Below are positions 7,081-13,713 of a DNA stretch of 13,713 bases, piece after piece (position 1 is the stretch's first letter; every line of letters starts with the position of its first letter). The position numbers were made by a program, and so were the translations under genes. The DNA comes from an uncultured Muribaculaceae bacterium (lineage in GTDB: Bacteria; Bacteroidota; Bacteroidia; Bacteroidales; Muribaculaceae): positions 1 to 13,713 of the forward strand of contig CAQFOZ010000058.1 in the NCBI GenBank assembly GCA_948788915.1. Direction: 5' to 3'. Under the pieces are notes generated by a model that ran no database searches, had not been told where the DNA came from, and saw only the letters and a list, made by a program, of their open reading frames with translations.

Positions 7081-7193
7081 TTCGTTAAACAACTTCTTAG
7101 TAGGTGTTTTTATAAAATTGCCTAAGTCTGCTGAACACCCTCTGTGATTTTGGTGTTATATATGTCAGAGAACAGAAATTTAGAAGTTGTACT

Positions 7194-7736
7194 ATGACAC
7201 AAACACACATACCCCTAATCAGAAGATTGGCATTTATGGCAGTCTTTATTCTCGGAGCTCTTTCAGCATCAGCTGCCATTCCTATAGACAAATATAGTAT
7301 TAACCGCAAAGATCTTCCCGAGACTGCACGGGAAATGCTTACCGAACATTTTCCAAAGGCTAAGGTGAGCATGGTTAAGGTCGATCGGCATCTGCTCAAA
7401 CGTACAGACTATGATGTCAAGCTTACCAACGGAACTAAGATTGAGTTCAGCAATAAAGGTCAGTGGACCCACATCGACTGCAAAAAGAATAGTGTACCCG
7501 AATCGCTTGTACCAAAGACCATACGTAATAGCGTAGCGAAGAAATTTGCCGGAATTGGCATCGTAAGCATTAGCCGCTCATCACTATACTATACCGTAGG
7601 TCTTTCCAATGGCAAAAAACTCAAATATGACAAACTCGGCATCTTCCAAGGAGAACTTACCTCGAAAGAAGCTGAGGCTTTTCAAGAAAATGCACTTGCA
7701 GAGGCTGACAGCATCGCTGTCAGCACCGAACCATGA
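7194..7736 (+). CDS. Secreted PepSY-like (DUF2874) protein
   Basis: 180 aa. Residues 1-28 form a typical signal peptide: basic RR at 10-11, hydrophobic core LAFMAVFILGAL, and cleavage probably after SASA, giving a periplasmic protein. The mature part holds two copies of the PepSY-like unit found in gut Bacteroidetes (PF11396). The first is LPETAREMLTEHFP through TDYDVKLTNGTKIEFSNKGQW; the second is VPKTIRNSVAKKFAG through YYTVGLSNGKKLKYDKLGIF. In each, a helix is followed by a beta hairpin with the LTNGT/LSNGK turn. The molecular role of these proteins is unknown. The tail is acidic (AEAFQENALAEADS). The gene is monocistronic, ending 112 nt before a strong terminator. No convincing promoter is seen upstream, but GGTGTT (7103 and 7152) can pair alternately with AACACC (7134-7139). 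Confidence 0.85.
   Translation: MTQTHIPLIRRLAFMAVFILGALSASAAIPIDKYSINRKDLPETAREMLTEHFPKAKVSMVKVDRHLLKRTDYDVKLTNGTKIEFSNKGQWTHIDCKKNSVPESLVPKTIRNSVAKKFAGIGIVSISRSSLYYTVGLSNGKKLKYDKLGIFQGELTSKEAEAFQENALAEADSIAVSTEP
7704..7724 (+). repeat. Perfect inverted repeat inside the 3' end of the PepSY-like gene
   Basis: GCTGACAGC, loop ATC, GCTGTCAGC: a perfect 9-bp, GC-rich stem that ends 12 nt before the end of the coding sequence. It encodes ADSIAVS, so it is constrained by protein sequence too. No T-run follows. Confidence 0.5.
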
Positions 7737-7847
7737 CCTATGGAGGGTTATCAGTTATCTGAATTTGATATACACTTATCGCACAGATTAAAGACCCGCA
7801 GGGAGCATTGATATTTTGGGGTGTCTTGATTCTTATTGTGGAAGATT

Positions 7848-7876
7848 CGGAGTGTTTTCAAACGCTCCGTTTTTTT
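7848..7876 (+). terminator. Rho-independent terminator for the PepSY-like gene
   Basis: CGGAGTGTT pairs with AACGCTCCG (one G-U pair) around a TTCA loop, followed by seven T (7870-7876). The polarity is clearly plus-strand. Its T-tract covers the stop codon of the convergent LuxR-type gene (7875-7877); on the minus strand the hairpin is not followed by T's. Confidence 0.85.
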
Positions 7877-8834
7877 ATGAAAGTTTAGCTTCGTTTAGGT
7901 CTACGAGATGGTTGATTATGGCAAAAACAGTCAACCCTGCGGATGTATGTATGTCAAGCTTACAACATATATTCCTGCGGTGTGTGGTTACTGTGTTTAT
8001 TGATATGCACAGATCTTCGGCTATCTCTTTATTGACCTTTCCTAATGCCACTTCTCTGATTATATCTTTTCCCCTGTCACTAAGGATTTGCAGTTGAGGA
8101 GATACTTCCTTTGTATCGATGACAGTAGCCTGTTTGACGGATTGTTTACTCTTCAGGTTGCTTTCTAATTGTTCTACAGAGGGTATGAGGATTTTACTTT
8201 CTACCTCAAAATGAGACATCAGATCCCGTCCGCAGATTATTATGTCAAGAAGAGCGTCGCTGAGACGCATATTGTCTTTCTGACTGTAATGATTGATAAA
8301 AATATCTTTTAATTCGTTTAGTTTGGTAACTGTGTCGCTGTGACTGCCTGAATATTTTGAAATGTTGAAATCGTGTGTTGTGTCTCCTGCAAGCAGTTGA
8401 TCGACATATGCGAAAACGACATCGTTTTCATATTCCATGTGCCCTCGCACCTCTAATGCATATTCATCAAAAAACTTTATGAGCAATGATGCTACTTCGT
8501 CTGATTCCGGATTGCCTATGGCGTTTATGAGATTTTTGCGAATCTTGGGCAGCTCTATGTCAAGAAATGATGTATGTGCTCTTTTCAGATAGCCCATTAG
8601 CGAGGGGAGAGAAATTCTGTTGCTGTCAAATTGGTATCCGCTCAAGAGGTTGCATACAGTTATGAATGTGTCTATATCTACATTATTATCATTGCAGACA
8701 TCGGCAATTGTCCCTTCTCCGAATCCAAACGCTATGCCGAAACGGCTGAATGCCGGCAGCAACATTGCGTTGTCCCGTAGAAGATCTCTCATTTTATAAA
8801 ATGGTGCATATCCTCTCTTTTGATCTGTCAACAT
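7875..8834 (-). CDS. RIC/YtfE-like di-iron hemerythrin domain fused to a LuxR-type DNA-binding domain
   Basis: 319 aa. Residues 1-70 resemble the ScdA_N domain of RIC (YtfE) proteins, but the place of its Cys-Cys motif reads AFGFGEGTI. Residues 80-220 are a hemerythrin-like four-helix bundle with a complete candidate di-iron ligand set: His87, His132, Glu136, His165, His208, Glu212. The spacings closely follow those I recall for the E. coli YtfE ligands (84, 129, 133, 160, 204, 208). Residues 250-310 are a LuxR/GerE helix-turn-helix (LSDRGKDIIREVALGKVNKE, then ISINTVTTHRRNICCKLDIH). RIC proteins take part in repair of nitrosatively or oxidatively damaged iron centres. A fusion to a DNA-binding domain suggests a one-component regulator sensing O2, NO or iron state; the ligand and targets are inferred. 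It ends in the T-tract of a convergent terminator. A TATATTTG -7-like box lies upstream at 8910-8903. Confidence 0.88.
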   Translation of the reverse strand: MLTDQKRGYAPFYKMRDLLRDNAMLLPAFSRFGIAFGFGEGTIADVCNDNNVDIDTFITVCNLLSGYQFDSNRISLPSLMGYLKRAHTSFLDIELPKIRKNLINAIGNPESDEVASLLIKFFDEYALEVRGHMEYENDVVFAYVDQLLAGDTTHDFNISKYSGSHSDTVTKLNELKDIFINHYSQKDNMRLSDALLDIIICGRDLMSHFEVESKILIPSVEQLESNLKSKQSVKQATVIDTKEVSPQLQILSDRGKDIIREVALGKVNKEIAEDLCISINTVTTHRRNICCKLDIHTSAGLTVFAIINHLVDLNEAKLS

Positions 8835-8902
8835 ATGCTTACATTATAGTTAGATGATGTTTATTGAGCCTGTTCGCTGTTGTCAATAGTTCGAATTGTT
8901 TG

Positions 8903-8910
8903 CAAATATA
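8903..8910 (-). promoter_or_regulatory. Candidate -7 box for the di-iron LuxR regulator gene
   Basis: On the minus strand this reads TATATTTG, an exact TAnnTTTG match about 70 nt before the ATG at 8834. No TTG/TTTG is found at the expected distance, so support is partial. The rest of the 278-nt gap (8835-9112) is AT-rich; a short inverted repeat TATCG/CGATA lies at 9007-9020, and I see no gene or terminator in it. Confidence 0.3.
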
Positions 8911-9112
8911 GTAATAAAATCCGATGCCTTAAATACTCAATAATGGTGATTTTATGTCCGGAGTACATTGTATCCTACATACTTATATATAATTGTAAAG
9001 ATGTTTTATCGGTTTCGATATCACTATTATTTGGTATCTAAAAGAGTGTTAGTATGAAAAGAATCTTAAATATCCTCTTAGATTATGATTCGTGTTAAAC
9101 TCAAACATTCTT

Positions 9113-11050
9113 TTAGTACCGTTTCCACATTATACGCATTGAGTTGAGCACTGCAAGCAACGCGACTCCGACATCTGCAAAAACTGCCGCCCACAGTGTA
9201 GCGTAGCCTGCCGCGCCAAGGGCAAGAATCATTACTTTTATTCCAATTGCTCCTATAATGTTTTCTGTAACTATTTTATGTGTGGCTCGTCCTATCCGGA
9301 TTGCGGTTGCAAGCCGGGAGGGCTGATCTGTCTGTATTACCACATCGGCACTTTCGATTGCCGCATCAGAACCGAGACCTCCCATGGCAACACCTACATT
9401 GCTCATAGCGAGTACGGGAGCATCATTAATTCCGTCTCCTACAAACGCCACATAGCGTCCCGGGGCAGATACAGTCTTCTCAATAAAATCAGCTTTGTCT
9501 TTGGGCAAAAGACCACCGTACGACTCTTGTATGCCGAGTCTTTTTGCATATTCCGCAACTATTTCGTTTTTGTCGCCGGATAGCATTATTACTCTGTCTA
9601 TTCCCAGGTTAGAAAGATTTTTTACAGCATCGACGGAGTCCGGTTTTATTGTGTCTTCAAGAATAACATATCCACAATATTTTCCGTTCAAGGCGCACGC
9701 GATAATTGTACCGGTCAATTGGTCAAGCTCATCAGGATAAGATACTTTTTCTGATTTGAGTAGCCTGAGATTTCCTGTAATAACGGTTTCTCCTCCAATA
9801 ACGGCAATTGTTCCATATCCTGCTCTTTCTTCTACAGATTCGGCTTTGTGTATGTGGATATTCTGGTTCAATACATATTCAACCAGGGCTTTTGCGAGCG
9901 GATGTGAACTGTCTGCCTCAGCTGCGGCCATAAGTGAAAGCATTTCCCCGTTGTCTAAAGTTTCACTTCTGACTGTTCTGACACTGAACTTACCTGTTGT
10001 CAGTGTACCGGTCTTGTCGAATGCAACAGTATTGATTTTTGTAATAACTTCAAGATAATTGCCACCTTTGAAAAGAATGCCATTCCGTGATGCGGCACCA
10101 ATTCCCGCAAAATAGCCGAGAGGTACGCTTATGACAAGTGCGCACGGACAAGAGATCACAAGAAATACCAGTGCCCTATAAAGCCATTCAGAAAAGACGT
10201 AGTCAAAATTGTTGTCAAAGATTGATATGACAGCAGGTATAGCGACAACAAGTACGGCAAGAATTAAAACAACCGGAGTATATATCCGTGCAAATTTGCG
10301 GATGAATAACTCTGCATGAGCCTTGCGGGATGACGCATCGTTGACCAATTCAAGGATTCTTGCCAATGCACTTTTGTCATATTCCCGCGAAACTGTTAAT
10401 CTGATTGTTTTGTCTGTTGAGATCATACCGGCAAGAACCTCATTGCCTTTGGTAATCTCCCGGGGAATAGACTCTCCGGTTAATGCGGAAGTGTCAAATA
10501 GTCCTTTGTCGTTTATTATAATACCGTCGAGTGGAACGCGCTCACCGGGATGAATCTCGATTGTCTCTCCTGTGCGGACATCCTGCGGACTGATATCTAC
10601 ACATATTCCGTATCTTATTACTCTGGTTTTCTCTACACGACAGCCAAGAAGGGCTGATATATTACGTGTCGCTCTGTCAACAGCTTTGTGTTGTAAGGTC
10701 TCACCGACAGAATAAAAAAGCATTACCCCTACAGCTTCAGGAAGCTCCCATATGCAAAAAGCTCCGACACATGCAATGGACATAAGTGTGAATTCGTTGA
10801 AATAATCACGCGAGGCAATCCCCGAGATGGCGTTTTTAATAACCGGCAGTCCGACAGGAAAGAAAGCAAAGAGATACCATGTGAATTCAAGCCATCTTTT
10901 TGATATAAAGGGTACAAAACCAAGGTGGCTCATCACCATCCCGGATATAAGCATTATAAATGAGATAGCCGGAGCTATAAATGATTGATGTTTATGTGCG
11001 TGATCGTGCACATGTTGTTTGCTGCTCATCGGTTGGTTTGTCAAGTCCAT
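9113..11050 (-). CDS. Heavy-metal P1B-type ATPase, Zn/Cd/Pb (P1B-2) type, without an HMA domain
   Basis: 645 aa. All P-type ATPase motifs are intact: TGES (191-194) in the actuator domain, metal-binding CPC (301-303) in membrane helix 6, phosphorylated Asp345 in DKTGT, HP (383-384) and GDGINDAP (538-545). The last helices carry Lys605 (IKVMILALG) and Asp626 in ADVGVALLAVLNSMRI. That Lys/Asp pair is typical of Zn2+/Cd2+/Pb2+ exporters (ZntA, CadA), not Cu+ pumps. The usual N-terminal HMA domain is absent; instead a short His-rich tail, HVHDHAHKH (13-21), precedes the first helix. It should export divalent metal from the cytoplasm across the inner membrane. It lies 104 nt downstream of the acyltransferase gene and upstream of the LuxR-type regulator. 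Minus-strand -7-like boxes in front of it are TATTTTTG (11083-11076) and TATATTTG (11116-11109). No ArsR/MerR metal regulator is adjacent. Confidence 0.93.
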   Translation of the reverse strand: MDLTNQPMSSKQHVHDHAHKHQSFIAPAISFIMLISGMVMSHLGFVPFISKRWLEFTWYLFAFFPVGLPVIKNAISGIASRDYFNEFTLMSIACVGAFCIWELPEAVGVMLFYSVGETLQHKAVDRATRNISALLGCRVEKTRVIRYGICVDISPQDVRTGETIEIHPGERVPLDGIIINDKGLFDTSALTGESIPREITKGNEVLAGMISTDKTIRLTVSREYDKSALARILELVNDASSRKAHAELFIRKFARIYTPVVLILAVLVVAIPAVISIFDNNFDYVFSEWLYRALVFLVISCPCALVISVPLGYFAGIGAASRNGILFKGGNYLEVITKINTVAFDKTGTLTTGKFSVRTVRSETLDNGEMLSLMAAAEADSSHPLAKALVEYVLNQNIHIHKAESVEERAGYGTIAVIGGETVITGNLRLLKSEKVSYPDELDQLTGTIIACALNGKYCGYVILEDTIKPDSVDAVKNLSNLGIDRVIMLSGDKNEIVAEYAKRLGIQESYGGLLPKDKADFIEKTVSAPGRYVAFVGDGINDAPVLAMSNVGVAMGGLGSDAAIESADVVIQTDQPSRLATAIRIGRATHKIVTENIIGAIGIKVMILALGAAGYATLWAAVFADVGVALLAVLNSMRIMWKRY

Positions 11051-11075
11051 GTTGCAATTCCTATTTTCCTGACAA

Positions 11076-11116
11076 CAAAAATATACCTCTTCTGCTGCAA
11101 CCTGGTGTCAAATATA
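11076..11116 (-). promoter_or_regulatory. Two candidate -7 boxes in front of the metal ATPase gene
   Basis: On the minus strand TATATTTG (11116-11109) and TATTTTTG (11083-11076) both match TAnnTTTG. Neither has a TTG/TTTG at 19-21 nt, so either may be the promoter element or chance in AT-rich DNA. Confidence 0.3.
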
Positions 11117-11154
11117 CAATAGGCTTATCGCTTAGCTTAGATGCCGTTGTGCGA

Positions 11155-11772
11155 TTATAGTTTTTTGATTTCCTGCTGTAGTAATTCAAGGAATCGGGCG
11201 GCATGTGCACCGTCCATCTGAGTGTGATGAAATTGGAAAGACATATTCAGGTATGATTTGAATAGTGTTTTGTGAAACCGTCCCCATATAAGAAACGGAT
11301 TGTTGAAGATACCGCTATACATGCCGACTGCTCCGTCAATCTTATATCTGACTAAAGCGGATGTGCCTATTACCATACGGTCTGTAATGTCATGATTTTC
11401 GCATGTCTCGGCAACCTGGGCTGTCAGTCTGAGATAATGGTCATTAAATTCAATGATATTTTCACAGAAAGGTATGTCACAGGAACTAACTTCTTCATTG
11501 TTATTGGCTACAATTGTATTGACAGCGAGCGAATCATATTTGATAAGCTTGCCATTGACCGGCAATATCCGGAATTCTTTTACCTGCGTTGCCGCTTTGC
11601 CTATGCACCAGCACATGAGCATATTGAATTTCAGTTTTTTAAGTCTGCTTATTTTACGAAGATTTGTAACCTCAATAGTGCGGAATATAGTTACCATCGG
11701 CATTGGCGCGTTCATCCACATCTCAAAAGCGTATTCACGTGAAGTTTCTTTGTGATTGATCTCCTGCATCAT
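11155..11772 (-). CDS. CatA-like (chloramphenicol acetyltransferase fold) O-acyltransferase
   Basis: 205 aa, close to the usual CAT subunit length. The family signature HHxxxDG is present as FHHTQMDGAHAARFLELLQQ: His183 is the general base and Asp187 the structural partner, both intact. The N-terminus (REYAFEMWMNAPMPMVTIFR) and FRILPVNGKLIKYDSL also follow the CAT fold. The segment before the active site reads MYSGIFNNPFLIWGRFHK instead of the conserved chloramphenicol-site sequence of classical CATs, so the acceptor is probably another hydroxylated compound. Cytoplasmic, probably a trimer using acyl-CoA. The start at 11772 (MMQEINHK) lies 56 nt after the AraC-type gene on the same strand, so the two may form a regulator-enzyme pair. 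An exact TAATTTTG box (11791-11784) sits just before the start and could drive a nearly leaderless transcript. Confidence 0.85.
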   Translation of the reverse strand: MMQEINHKETSREYAFEMWMNAPMPMVTIFRTIEVTNLRKISRLKKLKFNMLMCWCIGKAATQVKEFRILPVNGKLIKYDSLAVNTIVANNNEEVSSCDIPFCENIIEFNDHYLRLTAQVAETCENHDITDRMVIGTSALVRYKIDGAVGMYSGIFNNPFLIWGRFHKTLFKSYLNMSFQFHHTQMDGAHAARFLELLQQEIKKL

Positions 11773-11783
11773 GTTTTTTGATG

Positions 11784-11791
11784 CAAAATTA
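11784..11791 (-). promoter_or_regulatory. Candidate -7 box directly before the CatA-like gene
   Basis: On the minus strand TAATTTTG matches TAnnTTTG exactly, only 11 nt before the ATG at 11772. No clear -33 element is seen. Read-through from the AraC-type gene is an alternative. Confidence 0.3.
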
Positions 11792-11828
11792 TTAAGCTCT
11801 TATATATCTTGATAGAAGAAATGCGACA

Positions 11829-12614
11829 TTATACAGGATTGGTGAATAAATCGGAATAAGGATCACAATATTGTCGTATTTTATGTGGTGTGTATCCGCT
11901 TAGGGCTTTAAAATCCCGTATAAAATGAGACTGATCCGAAAATCCGCAGTCGATGGCGATTCCTGCATAATTATTCTTGTTTTGTTGTATAAACCATAAC
12001 GCTTTCTGAAATCTAACTATACGGGCATATTCTTTAGGTGGCATTCCAACCATATCATAAAAAATACGTTCAAACTGTCTTTTGCTGAGACATGTTAAAT
12101 CGGCAAGGGAATTAACAGTTTGTCCGGGTTCTTTTAACAGAGACATGATTGATAGTTGGATCCTTCTTAAGTTTACCGACGGATTTATTCGAGAGAGTAA
12201 CCAATTTTCTATTATCGTTATGCACTTGTTAGTATTCTCACATTCGAAAATTTGGTCAGACAGGCGGATGATGTCGGGTTTTTTAAGATCATGTCCTGAA
12301 ATTTCAAGGTTGTAAAAAGATGAGGGAGGGGTATCTATAAACATTCCGATTGTATGTGGATAGAATACAGCCACAATCATTTCAAGATTGCCGTCAGTCT
12401 GTATATGTGACGGGAAATTTACCTGCCCGCTGATTGTAAAATTACATTGTGTTGTATTGAGTTCCGGAATGAAAAGTGGTGATTTTTTGTGAAAGATTAT
12501 CTGGGGACAGCCAATTGGAAATGTCAGGATGCGGAAAGGCTTATCGTTTTCCAAAATCCAGTAATAACGTACATAAGGGCGAAGCTCTTTCCTTGGCTGT
12601 ATAATTTTCATCAT
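11829..12614 (-). CDS. AraC-family transcriptional regulator with DUF6597-like N-terminal domain
   Basis: The preferred start is the double Met at 12614/12611 (MMKIIQPRKELRPYVRYYWI, 261 aa). An in-frame TTG at 12710 would add 32 basic residues that look unlike the family. The N-terminal sensor-like half (KIIQPRKELRPYVRYYWI, PIGCPQIIFH) is the DUF6597 type seen in many Bacteroidetes AraC proteins; its ligand is unknown. The C-terminal half has the two helix-turn-helix units: LADLTCLSKRQFERIFYDMV near residues 171-190 and AIDCGFSDQSHFIRDFKALS with the AraC signature ending GYTPHKIR (near 220-247). It is transcribed toward the CatA-like gene (56 nt away) and away from the SugE/GNAT pair, the classical position for a regulator of one or both. 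A TAATTTTG box on the minus strand at 12726-12719 may be its promoter. Confidence 0.87.
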   Translation of the reverse strand: MMKIIQPRKELRPYVRYYWILENDKPFRILTFPIGCPQIIFHKKSPLFIPELNTTQCNFTISGQVNFPSHIQTDGNLEMIVAVFYPHTIGMFIDTPPSSFYNLEISGHDLKKPDIIRLSDQIFECENTNKCITIIENWLLSRINPSVNLRRIQLSIMSLLKEPGQTVNSLADLTCLSKRQFERIFYDMVGMPPKEYARIVRFQKALWFIQQNKNNYAGIAIDCGFSDQSHFIRDFKALSGYTPHKIRQYCDPYSDLFTNPV

Positions 12615-12718
12615 GAATATGACGGATGATTCAATAAACTGTTTATATTTTTTTCGAGGAATCTTGAGAGTTATTTTTGAGGTGATTCCGCGAGTCGGGA
12701 AGCAACTCAAAAGAACCT

Positions 12719-12726
12719 CAAAATTA
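12719..12726 (-). promoter_or_regulatory. Candidate -7 box for the AraC-type gene
   Basis: On the minus strand TAATTTTG matches TAnnTTTG, about 105 nt before the double-Met start at 12614. A start of transcription here would fall near 12712, just inside the TTG that would extend the reading frame, which favours the shorter protein. The -33 element is not evident. Confidence 0.3.
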
Positions 12727-12781
12727 CTGTAAAGAACAATTATAAAAAAATTTCGTAATAAATTTAAATAGTTTTTTAAAC

Positions 12782-12812
12782 TTGAGCAGTTTCCAAAAAA
12801 GTAGTAAATTTG
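12782..12812 (+). promoter_or_regulatory. Bacteroidetes-type promoter for the SugE-like gene
   Basis: TTG (12782-12784), 20 nt, then TAAATTTG (12805-12812): both elements and the spacing fit the Bacteroidetes primary-sigma consensus. The predicted start of transcription near 12818-12820 gives a leader of about 55 nt before the ATG at 12874. That rules out the TTG at 12820 as a sensible start codon. Confidence 0.65.
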
Positions 12813-12873
12813 TTAAACCTTGGAAGGAGACGCCGAGATTTCTTGCAGCCCTCGAATAGGAAGAAGTTCTGTG

Positions 12874-13197
12874 ATGAATTGGATTTTACTTATTTTAGCC
12901 GGACTGATGGAAGTCGGCTTTACATTTTGTCTTGGTAAGACCAAGAGTGCAACCGGTCATGAGTTGACTTTATGGTGGGCCGGTTTTCTTGTTGCACTTG
13001 CTTTGAGCATGTATCTGATGGCTAAAGCTGCCGAAAAAATACCAATCGGCACTGTTTATCCGGTGTGGACAGGAATCGGTGCTGTAGGAGCGGTGATAGT
13101 TGGTATTGTTTTCTTTCATGAACCGGCTACATTCTGGCGCATTTTGTTTATTGCAACATTGATTCTCTCAATTGTCGGACTTAAGATTTTAGGATAA
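12874..13197 (+). CDS. sugE: SMR-family exporter of the SugE/Gdx (guanidinium exporter) subtype
   Basis: 107 aa with four membrane helices (about 2-20, 31-49, 56-81, 84-104), the standard SMR size. The essential membrane Glu is Glu13 in LAGLMEVGF. The loop and third helix carry PIGTVYPVWTGIGAVGAVI with the SugE/Gdx hallmark WTGIGAVG (65-72), and the C-terminus IVGLKILG matches E. coli SugE closely. Gdx-type SMR proteins work as dimers exchanging guanidinium (and some small quaternary ammonium compounds) for protons. I use the ATG at 12874 because the upstream in-frame TTG (12820) falls at the predicted transcription start and would add 18 residues with no family counterpart. The leader 12813-12873 shows no guanidine riboswitch that I recognise. 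The GNAT gene follows after 43 nt. Confidence 0.9.
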   Translation: MNWILLILAGLMEVGFTFCLGKTKSATGHELTLWWAGFLVALALSMYLMAKAAEKIPIGTVYPVWTGIGAVGAVIVGIVFFHEPATFWRILFIATLILSIVGLKILG

Positions 13198-13240
13198 TGG
13201 AAAATAGACATTATTGGACAGCAACTTAAAAAGTCTTAGA

Positions 13241-13713
13241 ATGATGATAAGAATCAGGAAAGGTACTAATGCCGACATTAATGAAATAATGTCTTGCTAT
13301 GACAAGGCAAGGCAGTTTATGAGAGATTCAGGCAATCAAAGTCAATGGATAAACGGATATCCCTCACGAGAACTTGTTGTTGCCGATATCTCAAACGGCA
13401 ACAGCTATGTAGGATATGATAACAAGGGTGAAATTGTCATGACTTTCGCCTTCATTCTCGGTGACGATCCGACCTATTCTGTAATTGAAGGGGGAGAATG
13501 GTTGAATAATCTGCCTTATGGGACGATTCATAGACTTGGCTCAAATGGTAAACACCGTGGTATGTTCGAGATTTGTGTGAACTTCTGTATGTCAGCAATA
13601 AAAAACATTCGTCTTGATACGCATACTGATAATATTATCATGCAAAAGGTTGCTGAAAAATTAGATTTTAAACGATGCGGAATAATTTATTGTGCCGACG
13701 GAAGTCCAAGGAT
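13241..13713 (+). CDS. GNAT-family N-acetyltransferase (3' end outside window)
   Basis: The ATG at 13241 (MMIRIRKGTNADINEIMSCY) opens 157 codons to the right edge. The first strand-helix (IRIRKGTNADINEIMSCYDK) is the usual GNAT beginning. The acetyl-CoA loop is the relaxed form THRLGSNGKHRGMFEICVNFC (96-116 region). The later strands IRLDTHTDNIIMQKVAEKLD and FKRCGIIYCADGSPR match the C-terminal half of the GNAT fold, so only a short tail is probably missing. The substrate cannot be told from sequence; cytoplasmic. It begins 43 nt after the SugE-like gene with no terminator between, so the two are probably co-transcribed from the promoter at 12782-12812. Confidence 0.85.
   Translation, partial: MMIRIRKGTNADINEIMSCYDKARQFMRDSGNQSQWINGYPSRELVVADISNGNSYVGYDNKGEIVMTFAFILGDDPTYSVIEGGEWLNNLPYGTIHRLGSNGKHRGMFEICVNFCMSAIKNIRLDTHTDNIIMQKVAEKLDFKRCGIIYCADGSPR

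Noticed and set aside
9054..9098. 14-codon plus-strand peptide ORF in the gap after the ATPase gene
   Set aside because: Very short, in AT-rich DNA, with no promoter or conservation evidence.
11155..11772. Chloramphenicol resistance gene (cat)
   Set aside because: The HHxxxDG site is present, but the segment typical of the chloramphenicol pocket is not, so only CatA-like acyltransferase is supported.
12615..12710. 32-residue N-terminal extension of the AraC protein from a TTG start
   Set aside because: The extension is basic and unlike the family, whereas the double Met at 12614/12611 starts the expected MKIIQPRKELRPYVRYYW sequence.
12820..12873. 18-residue N-terminal extension of the SMR protein from a TTG start
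   Set aside because: The TTG coincides with the predicted transcription start, and the ATG at 12874 gives the standard SMR N-terminus.
1..13713. CRISPR arrays, tRNA or rRNA genes, insertion sequences, integrase or att sites
   Set aside because: No regular spaced repeats, cloverleaf-like sequence, transposase or integrase motif, or terminal repeat pair was seen. Mobility of the R-M block is therefore only a guess.

Overview
The window looks like a chromosomal accessory segment of a Bacteroidales bacterium, probably a gut Bacteroides or Muribaculaceae relative. The reasons are: moderate-to-low GC, almost no Shine-Dalgarno sequences, promoter-like pairs of the Bacteroidetes type (TTG or TTTG, about 20 nt, TAnnTTTG), and protein families common in that order (PepSY-like secreted protein, YczE/DUF6198 membrane protein, AraC regulator with a DUF6597-like N-terminus). 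This is inference from sequence features; no marker gene is present.

Positions 1-6100 hold a minus-strand block that reads as a defence operon. It begins at 5930 with a 582-aa fused nuclease/N6-adenine methyltransferase, followed 4 nt later by its BcgI-B-like specificity subunit. Then come an AlbA_2 (Schlafen-type)/HATPase_c_4 protein, a 212-aa protein with a helical N-terminus and no recognised family, and an unrecognised gene that runs off the left edge. A promoter-like sequence, a 22-codon leader ORF and a GC-rich hairpin lie upstream of the restriction genes. No C-protein regulator is present.

Positions 6100-7876 are plus-strand. A YczE/DUF6198 membrane protein is preceded by a G-tract and a perfect hairpin. 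It is followed by a small secreted PepSY-like protein and a strong intrinsic terminator.

Positions 7875-12614 are minus-strand. An AraC regulator lies directly upstream of a CatA-like acyltransferase. After these come a Zn/Cd/Pb-type P1B ATPase with a His-rich tail in place of an HMA domain, and a one-component regulator that fuses a YtfE/RIC-type di-iron hemerythrin domain to a LuxR helix-turn-helix.

Positions 12780-13713 diverge from the AraC gene. They hold a good Bacteroidetes-type promoter, a SugE/Gdx-type SMR exporter and a GNAT acetyltransferase cut by the right edge. Together the right half looks like a detoxification and stress-response neighbourhood (metal export, cation export, two acyltransferases, two regulators), although the sequence does not show that these genes form one circuit. 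The most noteworthy items are the extended BcgI-like operon and the di-iron LuxR regulator.
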